DNA of 64,000 nt from Hyphomonadaceae bacterium UKL13-1 (GCA_001602435.1 CP012156.1:2673898-2737897), one strand, 5' to 3'; shown: positions 1 through 12,209, counted from the stretch's first letter. Notes: a model not told the origin generated them from the sequence alone. Program-made: numbers and translations.

Positions 1-1513
<1,513 letters not shown>

Positions 1514-1563
1514 CTAGCGCGGAACGCGTCATAATGAAAGCCAAGCCAGTCAGGAACCAAAAT

Positions 1564-2454
1564 TCAGGCAGTCGGTGTCGTCGCTAGGGGCACAAAGGGG
1601 GCATCTGGCCGCTCCGGCATGACCGTTTCCACGTGGGCTTTTAGATGTTCAGTGACCTCGGCTGCATCGCCTAAAAGATGTTCAGGCGGGATGGCGGGAC
1701 CCGCAGACAAGGTAAAAAGCTGACCCTTCTTGTTCAAGAGCTCTTTGAACAAAGTGATGTCGCGCAATTCCTTGGAGAAGCTATCAAAGAAGTGGAACCA
1801 AAAGCTCCAAGGGCCTGTCATATGGATGGGCACAATTGGGGCGTGGTTCTTGCGGGCAATGGAAACAGCCGAACTCATCCATTCGGGATCTTGCAGAACC
1901 CCATTCACATGGCGCGCCAATCGACCAGCGGGGAAGATAAAGATCGCCCGCTCTGCCTGAAATGCACTTTGCGTCAGGCGCAAAGTCTCGCGCGTTTTTT
2001 CTCTTGTGCGCTTATGCTCTTCCCACTCCACCGGCACTAAGACGTCCGTAAAGCCAGCCGAGACGCGGTGGGCATCGGCATTAGCATAGAAAATCAGATC
2101 AGGCCGGATCGGCTTGATCGCATCCCAAGCCGCAATGCCATCGGCAATGCCCGTCGGGTGATTAGCCACAATCACGCAGCGACCGCTTTGCGGGATATGA
2201 TCAAAGCCATGGGTTTGAGTGCGAACAGATAGCCGGTCCGCCACTTCTTCCAGCGCGGGCAAGCCAGGTAGTGAGGCGATCGAGTCGGCCATGGTGACTG
2301 CCTGATCATAGTCGAGCAATTTATTGAGTGAAGCCCGAATGATCGGCCAGAAAACAGATTTGGCGAGGCTGGGCGCCCGCTCCTCGATCAGGATATCGAT
2401 GATATGCTTGTCGGGATGGGTATGCTGTTCAAACATCAGACAGTCCAACGACAC
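1564..2454 (-). CDS. Lysophospholipid acyltransferase-like protein (PlsC superfamily)
   Basis: Predicted membrane-associated acyltransferase of 296 aa. The PlsC-type catalytic region is visible: NHPTGIADG around residues 98-106 (the conserved His of the family's H-x-D motif region, here with a slightly different spacing) and IFPAGRLAR around 173-181 (the FPEG-type substrate loop with Ala replacing Glu). This subgroup resembles the acyltransferases that work on ornithine lipids or unusual glycerolipids, but the acyl acceptor cannot be read from sequence. It lies upstream of obgE on the same strand with a gap of about 60 bp and may be cotranscribed with it. An internal Met at residue 7 is an alternative start. 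Confidence 0.75.
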   Translation of the reverse strand: MSLDCLMFEQHTHPDKHIIDILIEERAPSLAKSVFWPIIRASLNKLLDYDQAVTMADSIASLPGLPALEEVADRLSVRTQTHGFDHIPQSGRCVIVANHPTGIADGIAAWDAIKPIRPDLIFYANADAHRVSAGFTDVLVPVEWEEHKRTREKTRETLRLTQSAFQAERAIFIFPAGRLARHVNGVLQDPEWMSSAVSIARKNHAPIVPIHMTGPWSFWFHFFDSFSKELRDITLFKELLNKKGQLFTLSAGPAIPPEHLLGDAAEVTEHLKAHVETVMPERPDAPFVPLATTPTA

Positions 2455-2583
2455 CTATGGCCACTGGGTTGAAGCTGCCACGGACTGGTCGGATTTGGCA
2501 AGCCCGCGGCTGCCCGTCGTCAAGCGTCGACGCCAAGCCCAGGGCATTTGCCCCAGACTTGGCTGACAGGATGCGAGAGTGGG

Positions 2584-5500
2584 TTAGAAGGCGACGCGAA
2601 CCCGTGCGCGTATCTGCTCCACCCGGACATCGGTGCGGTCGATGGTTGTCTCATAGCTGAGCCCCAAAGTGGCCGACTTCACTTTCGCCTCAACACCGAG
2701 GCCAACTTCACCCCAAGATTCGTCTTGGGCAAGGCCCGCAACATTGGCCAAAGTTACGCTGGTGGCCGAGGCAAAGCCGAGACCGTTAGCGCCGGTATCG
2801 GAGGCTTCGAAATCATGCGCCAAGGCGACCCGAACCCAAGGCTTAATTGTGCTGCCAGAGCCAAAGTTACCATAAGCTGTCACGCCCAAACGCGCCACGA
2901 GCGATTCAACCGTGCGCTCGCCGACCGTAAGACCAATTGGTCCAGACTCGCGATAAGCGTCGATCTCTGCCTTATCATAGGCCATCGACACGCTGGGCAC
3001 ATACGAGCCCCAGCTTGTCTTATTGTTGGCGCTGAGGGCTGCACCGAAGCTGGTCAGCGTGCTGTCAGTGGAGGCCGAGGCCGCCAACGGACCCGCAAAG
3101 CGAGTCATGTCCAAATTGCCGGCACCACGTGACAGATACCCATCCAAGGCCAAGACTGGGCCGGAAACGCTACCATAGACCGAGAGTGCGGCTGCATCAG
3201 ACTTGGTCTTTGCGGTCCGGCTCGACAGTTTGCTGGTGCCATTGGCCAAATGAAGCGCAGCACCCAAGACATAGTTTTTCTGGGTGTAATCAACGCCGAC
3301 AAGACCCGTTACCGTTTCCGTGCGCGCGCCAACAAAGCCTTTTTGGGCCTCTGCACTTGCCCGCAAACCGCGGACTTCGCCAAAGGCGCTCCAGCCTGGC
3401 TTCATGGTGCTCGAAACGTTCGTGGCCGGCATAATCTCGCCTGCATCCGTCATGACGCCCAAGCCACCGCCCAAAGCAGCGGTCTGGATACCACCCCAAT
3501 TGGCCCCTTGCGCGCCCGTTTGGCGAACTTGAGCAACGCGACCCATGACCATCGCGCTCATGGATTCAGACGTCCGCAACATAGATTGTGCCGCGAGCCC
3601 ATTATCCCAAGGCGTCAAAGCCTGCAGGAAGTTGGCAGCTTCCACGGGATTCAGGCGGTCCGAATAGCGGTAGACCGACGCCAAAGAGCTGTAATTGCTG
3701 GCGCGGTTGCTATCGAGAAGGCTGGCAAAGCCCGAGCATTGCACACTGGCACATGCCGCAAAGGATGCATATGGCACAGCTGTGATATCGACGAAGACAT
3801 CCTTGCCTGCCACTCGAGGTGTGGCGCGCAGGACGCCCGGCAGGTTCGACGCAATCATGGCGAATGCACCGCTTGTCGTGCCGGTTGCGGATGCCACCGT
3901 CCAACTGGAGCCAAAGTCAGGCACATAGCCATTCAGGAAGTTAGCGGCAAAGCCACCGCCGAGCACCAAATTGCCGGTGACATTCAAGCGGTCGGCCGTG
4001 ATCGAGTTGGCAATGTCAACGCCGAACATGCCGGTGCTACCAAAGCCCGCACCACCGCTGATGGACAAGGTACCAACGCCACCCACCGCGCCCGGGGTCA
4101 AGACGCCGCCAGCGACCAAGACGCCAGATTGGGTCAAGATGGAACCAGAGCCGGACACCGTACCGCCCAGAACATTGAGCTGGCGCGGCGCGAAGATGCC
4201 ATCGACGTTGAGCACACCGGCGTCAACAAAGGACGAGATCGTCGTGTTCAGGCGGCTGCCGACTTTGATATTGAGGCCCGACTGCGCGCCGCGCACATTC
4301 AGGCGGTCGATCGTGGCGGTAACCCCCGTCATGGAAGTTGTACCAGCCGCGCGCAAATTCACTTCAAAATAGCGCGTCGAATTCTGCACACCCGCCACGC
4401 CATCAGTATTGTTCGGGGTAAAGCCGCTGGAGCCAACACCAGTTAGTGCGCCAGAGTTGAGGGCGAGACGGCCGGCTGTCCAGGCCCGTGTGGTTTGGGC
4501 TTCGTTGGCGTCTTGACCGTTGATTGGAGCCGGATTGTTGGCGACTTGCGTTGCGCTCACCTGGCCCAAAGCGACAGAACCGGAAGCGGTTGATGTCGCG
4601 CCAGCAGTACCACTCATCAAACCATAATAGCTGGCACCCTGATCAAGATCGTCGGACGTTGTGTTGACGGTCAAACGATTGCCAGCCAGTTCCTGTGTCG
4701 CCTTTACCGACGAATTGGTTGCGGAGACCCCGGCCGCTGCGCCAGCAAGCTCGCCATAATAGGCAGAACCTTGGTCAGAGCCGACCTCATCACCGTCGAT
4801 TGTGAGACGGCTTCCGGAAAACGCTTGAGCAACCATTTCGGCAGAAACCGCCGGACCCGCATTGCCACCCGTTGCGGGGCAGTTGCCGAGATAGGCGCAC
4901 AGTGCGGGTGGTGTCGGGTTACGATTGACCGTTCCAAAGTCTGGAGCCGCATTGCTGTATCCCAAAGCGGCACTGGTCGGAACCGCATTCACCAAAGTGT
5001 TGCCCGCACCCAAGGTGAAGTAGAGTGGGTCCAGCTCTTGGGTCCAGCGCGTGCTATCTGTCCATTCGCCGTCCCCAGCCCGGGTCGTTACGTATTTGTA
5101 GGGGTTGTTGATGAGAATCTGATCCCAATACAGGAAGAGCGGATTATAGCCCGCCAGCGAACCATAGTTAGAAAACGCCTGTCCAAAGACGAGATTGTCG
5201 TTTGGATTGCCCACGGCATCAAAGAACAAACGCGTGCCCTGACTCAAAACACCAAGCGAAACATCGCGTCCAAAGGCCGAAGTCATCAAAGGAGAGCCAG
5301 AATCTCCAGACCCTGTGATCGCTTCACCCGCGACCGCGCGGCCGCCCAAGGTGTTGTAATCGAGCGTATTGGAAGCCGTGCGCGTCACGCTGGACGAGAA
5401 GGGTTCTGTTGCGAAGTTTGGATTGTCAAAATCCAGCCAATACAAATCTTGATAGCGCAGGCCATTTGGCTCCAAAAAGTCACCGATGGCTTGGCCATAC

Positions 5501-6234
5501 ACGCCAACCGTCAACTGGCGTTCGTCACCCAAAAAGTCGACGACATTTTGCCCCAGACGACGGAAGAAGTTCTCCTCCAGCGCGCCGGAGGTGCGCGCAC
5601 CTGTTAAGCCGTTGCCGGAAGTTCCATAGCCACCAATCGTAACAGGGACGATGCCGTTGACTTGAGAGAACAGAAGCCCGATGCCATTTTGTGCATCGCG
5701 GCCCAATAATTCTGTCGGCGTGTCAAAGCCGGCCAATGCAATGTCGGCAGGCAAGAATGCGCCGGAGTTGGGATCTGCTTCCGAGCCAAAGCGGGAGCGC
5801 GGATCATACCAAACCATGGTTGAGTTAACCATCGTGCGACCGTCGCCTCTCGGAACGTTGAAGTCTTGTCCGAACAGCCAGTTGCGAAGATTGGTAGTCC
5901 CAAACGTCCCGTCGGTCGTGTAGCCGACTTGGGCGCGATTTCCGCGCGAATTGCCGTCATAAGCACCAGGGGCCAAGGTATCGACGCAATGGGCAGCAAA
6001 GAGCACGGTCCGAGGATTGATGAGCAGACCCGTACAGGTGCCGCCGCCGTTCCCAGCCTCATTGCGAATACCCAATCCAACCCAATAGGGCCGCGAATTG
6101 CTGGTATCGACCACCGAAGCAGGCGGCGTTGTGGACGGAGTCACCAAAGCCAGTGCAGGCGCGCCAGCTGTTACACCCAGCCCCAAGGCCAAGCCTGCCA
6201 CTGTATTGGTTAAAGTTTTTCTGGAAATTTTCAT
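2584..6234 (-). CDS. Autotransporter with trypsin-like serine protease passenger
   Basis: Large secreted type V protein, 1216 aa from the ATG at 6234, which has a G-rich ribosome site just upstream. A signal peptide covers about residues 1-29 (ending APALA). The passenger begins with an S1-like protease: AAHC with His82, DIAL with Asp164 and GDSGSP with Ser312 form a complete triad. Two similar blocks follow, each with RLT(I/V) and DQG(S/A)xYYG, then a long Gly/Ser/Asn-rich beta-helix-like stretch. The last 280 or so residues look like an autotransporter beta-domain ending in the outer-membrane signature VRVAF. Known relatives process themselves or cell-surface proteins; the substrate here is unknown. 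It is monocistronic and bounded by noncoding DNA at both ends. Confidence 0.88.
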   Translation of the reverse strand: MKISRKTLTNTVAGLALGLGVTAGAPALALVTPSTTPPASVVDTSNSRPYWVGLGIRNEAGNGGGTCTGLLINPRTVLFAAHCVDTLAPGAYDGNSRGNRAQVGYTTDGTFGTTNLRNWLFGQDFNVPRGDGRTMVNSTMVWYDPRSRFGSEADPNSGAFLPADIALAGFDTPTELLGRDAQNGIGLLFSQVNGIVPVTIGGYGTSGNGLTGARTSGALEENFFRRLGQNVVDFLGDERQLTVGVYGQAIGDFLEPNGLRYQDLYWLDFDNPNFATEPFSSSVTRTASNTLDYNTLGGRAVAGEAITGSGDSGSPLMTSAFGRDVSLGVLSQGTRLFFDAVGNPNDNLVFGQAFSNYGSLAGYNPLFLYWDQILINNPYKYVTTRAGDGEWTDSTRWTQELDPLYFTLGAGNTLVNAVPTSAALGYSNAAPDFGTVNRNPTPPALCAYLGNCPATGGNAGPAVSAEMVAQAFSGSRLTIDGDEVGSDQGSAYYGELAGAAAGVSATNSSVKATQELAGNRLTVNTTSDDLDQGASYYGLMSGTAGATSTASGSVALGQVSATQVANNPAPINGQDANEAQTTRAWTAGRLALNSGALTGVGSSGFTPNNTDGVAGVQNSTRYFEVNLRAAGTTSMTGVTATIDRLNVRGAQSGLNIKVGSRLNTTISSFVDAGVLNVDGIFAPRQLNVLGGTVSGSGSILTQSGVLVAGGVLTPGAVGGVGTLSISGGAGFGSTGMFGVDIANSITADRLNVTGNLVLGGGFAANFLNGYVPDFGSSWTVASATGTTSGAFAMIASNLPGVLRATPRVAGKDVFVDITAVPYASFAACASVQCSGFASLLDSNRASNYSSLASVYRYSDRLNPVEAANFLQALTPWDNGLAAQSMLRTSESMSAMVMGRVAQVRQTGAQGANWGGIQTAALGGGLGVMTDAGEIMPATNVSSTMKPGWSAFGEVRGLRASAEAQKGFVGARTETVTGLVGVDYTQKNYVLGAALHLANGTSKLSSRTAKTKSDAAALSVYGSVSGPVLALDGYLSRGAGNLDMTRFAGPLAASASTDSTLTSFGAALSANNKTSWGSYVPSVSMAYDKAEIDAYRESGPIGLTVGERTVESLVARLGVTAYGNFGSGSTIKPWVRVALAHDFEASDTGANGLGFASATSVTLANVAGLAQDESWGEVGLGVEAKVKSATLGLSYETTIDRTDVRVEQIRARVRVAF

Positions 6235-6482
6235 CGTCTTGCCCCCGCTTCTCAAATCAACCTGAACACCATAAATTGTTGCTGGTGACTTTAAGTTAAG
6301 GAAAATTTAGACGAAAGACAACGCCAGTCAACTCCCCCGCTGCCCAAATCAAAGCTTCGTGATCCTTGATTTGTTAACCATTGCGCGGCAGCGCCGCCTT
6401 GCCGCCTGACCTGCGCTGAAGTGGTGCGGTTTATCTCTGCCGCATCACAGGCTAAGGCTATCGCAAGACAAGGGGCAGTACC

Positions 6483-7976
6483 ATGCGCGAAATCCATCAT
6501 TTCATCGACGGGCAATCAAAAGCGGCAAATACGGGTCGCTTCCACAATGTGTATGACCCTTCAACTGGCAAGGTTCAGGCGCTCGTCGAACTGGCATCGG
6601 CGGAGTTTCTGTCTGAAGCGGTGGCAGGCGCTAAAAAGGCGCAGCCGGCTTGGGCCGCCACCAATCCGCAAAAGCGGGCGCGTGTCATGTTTGCGTTTAA
6701 GGCCCTCTTGGAACGCGACATGGAGGATTTGGCGCGCCTATTATCCTCCGAGCACGGCAAGACGGTGCCAGACGCCAAAGGCGATATTCAACGCGGCCTT
6801 GAAGTGATCGAATTTGCCTGCGGAATTCCGCATTTGCTGAAAGGCGAATTTACCGAAGGTGCAGGTCCTGGCATTGATATGTATTCCATGCGCCAGCCCT
6901 TGGGCGTGGTGGCGGGTATCACCCCGTTTAACTTCCCCGCCATGATCCCGATGTGGATGTTTGGTGTGGCTATTGCCTGCGGCAATGCCTTTATCTGTAA
7001 GCCCAGCGAAAAGGACCCTTCGGTGCCGATGCGCTTGGGCGAGCTTCTCCAAGAAGCCGGTCTGCCAGATGGCATTTTCCAAGTCGTCAATGGCGACAAA
7101 GCGGTGGTGGATGCGATCCTTGAGCACCCCGATGTGAAGGCCGTCAGCTTTGTCGGCTCGTCGGCGGTGGCCGAATATATTTATGCCAAGGGCGCGACCT
7201 ATGGAAAGCGCGTTCAAGCGATGGGCGGGGCGAAGAACCATGCCATCATCATGCCCGACGCTGACCTCGACCAAGTCACGAACGATCTTATTGGCGCAGG
7301 CTATGGCAGTGCGGGAGAGCGCTGCATGGCGATCTCCGTCGCGGTGCCCGTGACCGACAAAGTGGCAGACGCCTTGATTGAACGCCTGAAACCCCGCGTC
7401 GAGGCCTTAAAAGTTGGTCCAAGCCTCGACCCCGACGTCGATTATGGCCCATTGATCAGCCATGAGCACCGCCAAAATGTCATCCGCTGGATCGATAAGT
7501 CGGTGGAGGAAGGTGCAAAGCTGGTCGTCGATGGTCGGAAAGTCTCGTTCCAAGGCTATGAGAGCGGTTTCTACCTCGGTGGCTCGCTGTTCGATCAGGT
7601 CAAGCCACATATGGATAGCTATAAGACCGAAATCTTCGGGCCTGTCTTGCAAATCGCACGCGCCGAAGATTTTGAAAGCGCAATTGCCCTGCCCAACGCG
7701 CACCAATATGGCAATGGCACCGCCATCTATACCCGCAATGGCCGCGCCGCGCGCGAATTCGCCAGCCGCGTTGAAGTGGGCATGGTGGGCATCAATGTGC
7801 CGATCCCTGTGCCATTGGCCTATCACAGCTTTGGCGGCTGGAAACGCTCGGCCTTTGGCGACGCCAATCAGCATGGTAGCGAAGGCGTGCGCTTCTTCAC
7901 CAAGGTCAAAACCGTCACCGCCCGCTGGCCAGAAGGCGCGGGCGCGGCTGAGTTTGTCATCCCGACGATGAAATGA
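6483..7976 (+). CDS. mmsA: CoA-acylating methylmalonate-semialdehyde dehydrogenase
   Basis: Converts (methyl)malonate semialdehyde to acetyl/propionyl-CoA with NAD and CoA, in valine or inositol breakdown. The 497-aa protein has the ALDH fold with nucleotide motif ITPFNFPAMIPMWM at about 146-159, GGAKNH at 248-253 and the nucleophile Cys281 in GERCMA. An Asn-Asp-Leu stretch replaces the general-base Glu of ordinary ALDHs, as expected for the CoA-dependent subfamily. A ribosome site (AGGGG) lies about 8 nt before the ATG. No other valine-pathway genes are adjacent. Confidence 0.93.
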   Translation: MREIHHFIDGQSKAANTGRFHNVYDPSTGKVQALVELASAEFLSEAVAGAKKAQPAWAATNPQKRARVMFAFKALLERDMEDLARLLSSEHGKTVPDAKGDIQRGLEVIEFACGIPHLLKGEFTEGAGPGIDMYSMRQPLGVVAGITPFNFPAMIPMWMFGVAIACGNAFICKPSEKDPSVPMRLGELLQEAGLPDGIFQVVNGDKAVVDAILEHPDVKAVSFVGSSAVAEYIYAKGATYGKRVQAMGGAKNHAIIMPDADLDQVTNDLIGAGYGSAGERCMAISVAVPVTDKVADALIERLKPRVEALKVGPSLDPDVDYGPLISHEHRQNVIRWIDKSVEEGAKLVVDGRKVSFQGYESGFYLGGSLFDQVKPHMDSYKTEIFGPVLQIARAEDFESAIALPNAHQYGNGTAIYTRNGRAAREFASRVEVGMVGINVPIPVPLAYHSFGGWKRSAFGDANQHGSEGVRFFTKVKTVTARWPEGAGAAEFVIPTMK

Positions 7977-8014
7977 AGGTGGGGGGATAAAAGCAAGCTA
8001 ATGACTCAATCGAC

Positions 8015-8329
8015 ATGGGCAAACTGATACTGATAACAACTTGGTTCCTCTCTGGCATTGGGACCCTTATGCTATTGTGGCAATCAATTCAGTGTGTCCG
8101 CGAGAAAGCTTGGAAGAAGTTAATCAAACTCATCTTGTTCACCATACTTATCTTCGTTGCGGCTTATTTGATGGTCCTCGCAACCGTATTCATTGCCTAC
8201 AAAACAGGTGGCGATACTTATAGCCTCTCCTTTTTTGGGATCTTTCTATTCCTTCCCTTAATGTATGGCGTCGGCACCATTTGGCTTGCACTGCGCATTG
8301 GGAAAGAAAGCGGTCAAAAGAATGCCTGA
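8015..8329 (+). CDS. Small hydrophobic membrane protein, unknown function
   Basis: 104 aa with three predicted membrane segments (about residues 5-23, 37-62 and 71-94) and short basic loops. I do not recognise the family. It starts 38 bp after mmsA on the same strand and is followed by zapE, so it may be on the same transcript, but nothing in the sequence links its role to either neighbour. Confidence 0.6.
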   Translation: MGKLILITTWFLSGIGTLMLLWQSIQCVREKAWKKLIKLILFTILIFVAAYLMVLATVFIAYKTGGDTYSLSFFGIFLFLPLMYGVGTIWLALRIGKESGQKNA

Positions 8330-8404
8330 TAGCCTCAATCACATGTCTTGGGATGCTTTAGGTCCATTGGAGTTCGGCGATTTAGCGAGCTCCAAGGGTT
8401 TGAA

Positions 8405-9544
8405 ATGCTAGCGGCCCTCTACCGCCAAAAGGCCGAGCAAGGCCTAATCAAGTTCGACCCCGCGCAAGCGGCGGCCGTCGAACTTTTGGGCGTCTTGCAA
8501 AACCGCCTGACGGACTGGCGGCCCGGTAAAGCGCGGTTCCTCTTTGGCAGGCCTGAACCTGCGCCTGAAGGCATTTATCTCTATGGTGGCGTGGGGCGCG
8601 GCAAAAGTATGCTGATGGACCTCTTCTTTGAGGTCGCACCCGTTGAGAAGAAACGGCGGGTGCACTTTCATGAGTTCATGGCCGAGGTTCATGCGGGGGT
8701 GAATGCCTGGCGCGCGATGAGCGCGGCAGAGCGCAAACAACAAGCCCATTTCGTCAAAGGTGCCGGCGACGATCCCATCCCGCCAGTCGCCAAGGCCATC
8801 GCCAATGAGGCTTGGCTATTGTGCTTTGACGAATTTCAAGTGACCGATATTGCCGATGCCATGATCCTTGGCCGCTTGTTTGAACAATTGTGGATGCGCC
8901 AAGTCGTGGTAGTCGCCACGTCGAACCGCCACCCGCGCGACCTCTATAAAAATGGCATCAACCGCCAACTCTTCTTGCCCTTCATCGCCATGCTGGAAGA
9001 AAAACTGGAGTTGCACGCCTTGGATGGCCAGCGTGACTATCGCTTGGCGCGCCTCGAAAGCCAGCCCGTCTATCATAGTCCACTCGATGGCCGCGCCTTT
9101 GCCGCCATGGATCAAGCGTGGGCGGCCCTCACCCAAGGAGCCCAACCCCGCCCGACCTCGCTGGTGGTCTCGGGCCGAGAGCTAAAAATTGCCCGCGCCG
9201 CTGCCGGGTGCGCTCGGATGAGTTTTGAGGATTTGTGCGTGGCAGCCCTCGGGGCCAGCGATTATTTGGCACTCGCCAAACGGTTTGAGACGCTGATGCT
9301 GGACGGCGTGCCGATCATGGGGCCTGAAAAGCGCAACGAAGCGGCCCGCTTTCGCACGCTGATCGATGCGCTCTATGAGAATAAAACCAAGCTGATCATG
9401 AGTGCCGAGGCTGAACCTGATCGCCTCTATGGCACAGGCGACCAAGCCTTTGAATTTGAGCGCACCGCGTCGCGCCTCTACGAAATGCGTTCCCGCGACT
9501 ATTTGGCGGCGGAGCGGGGTGGGGATGAGCCTCTAGACCCCTAA
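8405..9544 (+). CDS. zapE: Cell-division ATPase ZapE (AFG1-like)
   Basis: AFG1/ZapE-type P-loop ATPase; in other bacteria it interacts with FtsZ at late constriction. The ATG at 8405 gives 379 aa and the usual N-terminus; an in-frame TTG 57 bp upstream is less likely. Walker A GGVGRGKS lies at about 61-68, Walker B LLCFDEF at about 135-141 with QVTDIADAMIL following, and a conserved TSNRHP motif after that. Length matches the family. The stop overlaps the stop of the convergent AlkB-like gene by a few bases. Confidence 0.9.
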   Translation: MLAALYRQKAEQGLIKFDPAQAAAVELLGVLQNRLTDWRPGKARFLFGRPEPAPEGIYLYGGVGRGKSMLMDLFFEVAPVEKKRRVHFHEFMAEVHAGVNAWRAMSAAERKQQAHFVKGAGDDPIPPVAKAIANEAWLLCFDEFQVTDIADAMILGRLFEQLWMRQVVVVATSNRHPRDLYKNGINRQLFLPFIAMLEEKLELHALDGQRDYRLARLESQPVYHSPLDGRAFAAMDQAWAALTQGAQPRPTSLVVSGRELKIARAAAGCARMSFEDLCVAALGASDYLALAKRFETLMLDGVPIMGPEKRNEAARFRTLIDALYENKTKLIMSAEAEPDRLYGTGDQAFEFERTASRLYEMRSRDYLAAERGGDEPLDP

Positions 9545-10161
9545 CCCACCACCCGCATCGTCAGATTGATCCGTCCACCGCCCGGAACCAAGGTCGAAGA
9601 ACCTGACAACACCCGGTCGATGCCGTGGTAGAAATGCCGCGACGCTCCACCCAAAACGACCACATCGCCAGAGGTCAGCTTTAAAGACGACGTCGGCCCA
9701 CCGCGCTCTGCCCCACCGAGGCGAAAGACTGCGCTGTCGCCTAAAGAGATGGACACGACAGGGGCGGCACGATCCCGCTCATCCCCATCCACATGCAAGC
9801 CCATCTTGGCCCCGTCGCGATAGAGATTGACGAGGCAGGCTTGCGGCAGAAGCGGGTAGTTGGCTACCGCCTGCCACAAATCGAGAAGGACCTGCGGAAT
9901 GGCGGACCACGCTTGGCCAGTAACCGGATGGGTAGCCTGATAACGATAGCCACCGTCCTTGTCTGACACCCAACCGAGCGGACCTAAATTCGTCATCTCG
10001 ACACTGAAGGCTTTGCCGGTTTTCGGCATGGCCGGACGGAAGAAGGGCGCGCGCTCAATCAGGGGCGCTAGGGCCGCCAATAGGGCCTCTTGGGCCTCCC
10101 GATCCAGATAGGCGGGATAGAAGTCAAAACCCGAATGCAATTGGTTGCGCACGCATTTCAC
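9541..10161 (-). CDS. alkB: AlkB-like 2-oxoglutarate/Fe(II) dioxygenase (DNA repair)
   Basis: Predicted oxidative dealkylation enzyme removing alkyl groups from nucleic-acid bases. The 206-aa product carries the iron triad as LHVDGDE (His123, Asp125) and FYHGIDRV (His179), and the 2-oxoglutarate-binding arginines in GGGRINLTMR near the C-terminus. NLYRDGAKMGLH is the typical substrate-side motif. It is convergent with zapE. No Ada gene or alkylation-response operator is visible nearby. Confidence 0.88.
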   Translation of the reverse strand: MKCVRNQLHSGFDFYPAYLDREAQEALLAALAPLIERAPFFRPAMPKTGKAFSVEMTNLGPLGWVSDKDGGYRYQATHPVTGQAWSAIPQVLLDLWQAVANYPLLPQACLVNLYRDGAKMGLHVDGDERDRAAPVVSISLGDSAVFRLGGAERGGPTSSLKLTSGDVVVLGGASRHFYHGIDRVLSGSSTLVPGGGRINLTMRVVG

Positions 10162-10310
10162 CTTCTAGCCTTGCGGTCCAACAGAGCGACACCATATGAG
10201 CCTCAGCGCCCTTCACGGGCATTTTACTGGCAAAACAACATAGCCGTTCTTTTGGGCTTCCGCATGGGGGACAAAAAGATCGGTGTCCGCTTTTAAGGGA
10301 CTTGAAGAAC

Positions 10311-12209
10311 ATGAGCAAAGTCATCGGTATCGACCTCGGGACCACCAATTCCTGCGTAGCCATCATGGACGGCAAATCGGCCAAAGTGATTGAAAACTCT
10401 GAAGGTGCGCGCACCACGCCGTCGGTCGTCGCCTTTGCTGCTGATGGGGAGCGCCTGATCGGCCAACCTGCTCGCCGTCAAGCTGTCACCAACCCAGAAC
10501 AAACCTTCTTCGCCATCAAGCGCCTTGTCGGCCGCACGTTTGACGATCCGATGGTCAAGAAGGATATCAATCTGGTTCCTTATAAAATCACCAAAGGCCC
10601 CAGCGGCGACGCCTATGTCACCGGCCGCGACAAGGATTACAGCCCTTCTGAAATCTCGGCCATGATCCTGACCAAGATGAAGGAAACCGCGGAAGCCTAT
10701 TTGGGCGAGACCGTGACCCAAGCCGTCATCACCGTGCCTGCTTATTTCAACGACGCCCAGCGCCAAGCCACCAAGGATGCGGGCAAGATTGCTGGCCTTG
10801 AAGTGCTGCGCATCATCAACGAGCCAACCGCTGCAGCTTTGGCCTACGGCATGGATAAGGGCGGCAACCGCACCATCGCCGTTTACGACTTGGGCGGTGG
10901 TACGTTCGACGTGTCCGTGCTGGAAATCGGCGACGGCGTGTTTGAAGTGCGCTCCACCAATGGCGACACCTTCCTCGGCGGGGAAGATTTCGACATGCGC
11001 ATCGTCGACTATCTGGCTGACGAATTCAAAAAGGAAAAAGGCGTCGACCTGCGCAATGACAAATTGGCGCTGCAACGTCTGAAGGAAGAAGCCGAAAAGG
11101 CAAAGAAAGAGCTGTCGACCACCGCTCAATATGAAGTGAACCTGCCGTTCATCACCATGGACGCAACCGGCCCACTTCACTTGAACCTGAAGCTGACCCG
11201 CTCGAAGCTGGAAGCCTTGGTCGATGATCTGGTTTCGCGCACGATTGATCCGTGCAAAGCCGCGTTGAAAGACGCTGGCCTGACGGCGGCAGACATTGAC
11301 GAAGTCGTGCTTGTAGGCGGCATGACCCGCATGCCAAAGGTACAAGAGGCCGTGAAGCAATTCTTCGGCAAAGAGCCACATAAGGGTGTAAACCCGGACG
11401 AAGTGGTGGCTTTGGGTGCGGCAATCCAAGCTGGTGTGTTGCAAGGCGACGTCAAGGACGTGTTGTTGCTGGACGTGACGCCATTGTCCTTGGGCATCGA
11501 AACAAAGGGTGGCATCTTCACCCGCTTGATCGAGCGCAACACCACCATCCCAACCAAGAAGAGCCAAGTCTTCTCCACCGCTGACGACAACCAGTCGGCT
11601 GTGACCATCCGCGTGTTCCAAGGCGAACGCGACATGGCAGCAGATAACAAGTCGCTCGGCCAGTTCGATCTCGTCGGCATCCCACCTGCACCAAGCGGCG
11701 TGCCGCAAATCGAAGTGACCTTCGATATCGACGCCAACGGCATCGTGTCGGTTTCGGCCAAGGACAAGGCGACCAACAAAGAGCAATCGATCCGCATTCA
11801 GGCCAATGGTGGTCTGTCCGACGCTGATATTGATCAAATGATCAAGGACGCTGAAGCCAATGCCGACGCCGACAAGAAGAAGCGCGACTTGGTGGAAGCC
11901 AAGAATGGCGCGGAAAGCTCTGTCCATATGGTTGAAAAGCAATTGGGCGAATTCGGCACCAAGCTGGAAGTCGCTGATCGCGAAGCCATTGAAGCAGCCG
12001 TTGCTGCCACCAAGGAAGCCGCTCTGGGTGAAGATGTCGAAGACATCCAAGCCAAGACCCAAGCCCTGATGCAGGCCGCCATGAAGATTGGTGAAGCCAT
12101 GTATGCGGAACAACAAGCCGGTGCGGCGGAAGCCGATGCCAAAAAAGATGCGGGCGATGACGGCGTTGTCGACGCAGACTTCGAAGACGTCACCGACGAC
12201 AAGAAGTAA
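10311..12209 (+). CDS. dnaK: Hsp70 chaperone DnaK
   Basis: Main cytoplasmic Hsp70; binds exposed hydrophobic segments in an ATP cycle driven by DnaJ and GrpE. The ATG at 10311 gives 632 aa beginning [14 protein letters not shown], preceded by AAGGGA; an in-frame TTG 9 bp earlier is not needed. The nucleotide-binding domain is complete ([27 protein letters not shown]), followed by the linker [13 protein letters not shown], the substrate domain and a helical lid ending in the acidic tail [11 protein letters not shown] saw no convincing sigma-32 promoter in the 149-bp upstream gap. Confidence 0.99.
   Translation: MSKVIGIDLGTTNSCVAIMDGKSAKVIENSEGARTTPSVVAFAADGERLIGQPARRQAVTNPEQTFFAIKRLVGRTFDDPMVKKDINLVPYKITKGPSGDAYVTGRDKDYSPSEISAMILTKMKETAEAYLGETVTQAVITVPAYFNDAQRQATKDAGKIAGLEVLRIINEPTAAALAYGMDKGGNRTIAVYDLGGGTFDVSVLEIGDGVFEVRSTNGDTFLGGEDFDMRIVDYLADEFKKEKGVDLRNDKLALQRLKEEAEKAKKELSTTAQYEVNLPFITMDATGPLHLNLKLTRSKLEALVDDLVSRTIDPCKAALKDAGLTAADIDEVVLVGGMTRMPKVQEAVKQFFGKEPHKGVNPDEVVALGAAIQAGVLQGDVKDVLLLDVTPLSLGIETKGGIFTRLIERNTTIPTKKSQVFSTADDNQSAVTIRVFQGERDMAADNKSLGQFDLVGIPPAPSGVPQIEVTFDIDANGIVSVSAKDKATNKEQSIRIQANGGLSDADIDQMIKDAEANADADKKKRDLVEAKNGAESSVHMVEKQLGEFGTKLEVADREAIEAAVAATKEAALGEDVEDIQAKTQALMQAAMKIGEAMYAEQQAGAAEADAKKDAGDDGVVDADFEDVTDDKK

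Noticed and set aside
3250..4446. Plus-strand frame of about 400 codons inside the autotransporter
   Set aside because: The reverse strand is a convincing autotransporter passenger; the frame is its shadow.
6373..6382. CtrA half-site (GTTAACCATT) upstream of mmsA
   Set aside because: A single short match with no second half-site; expected by chance.
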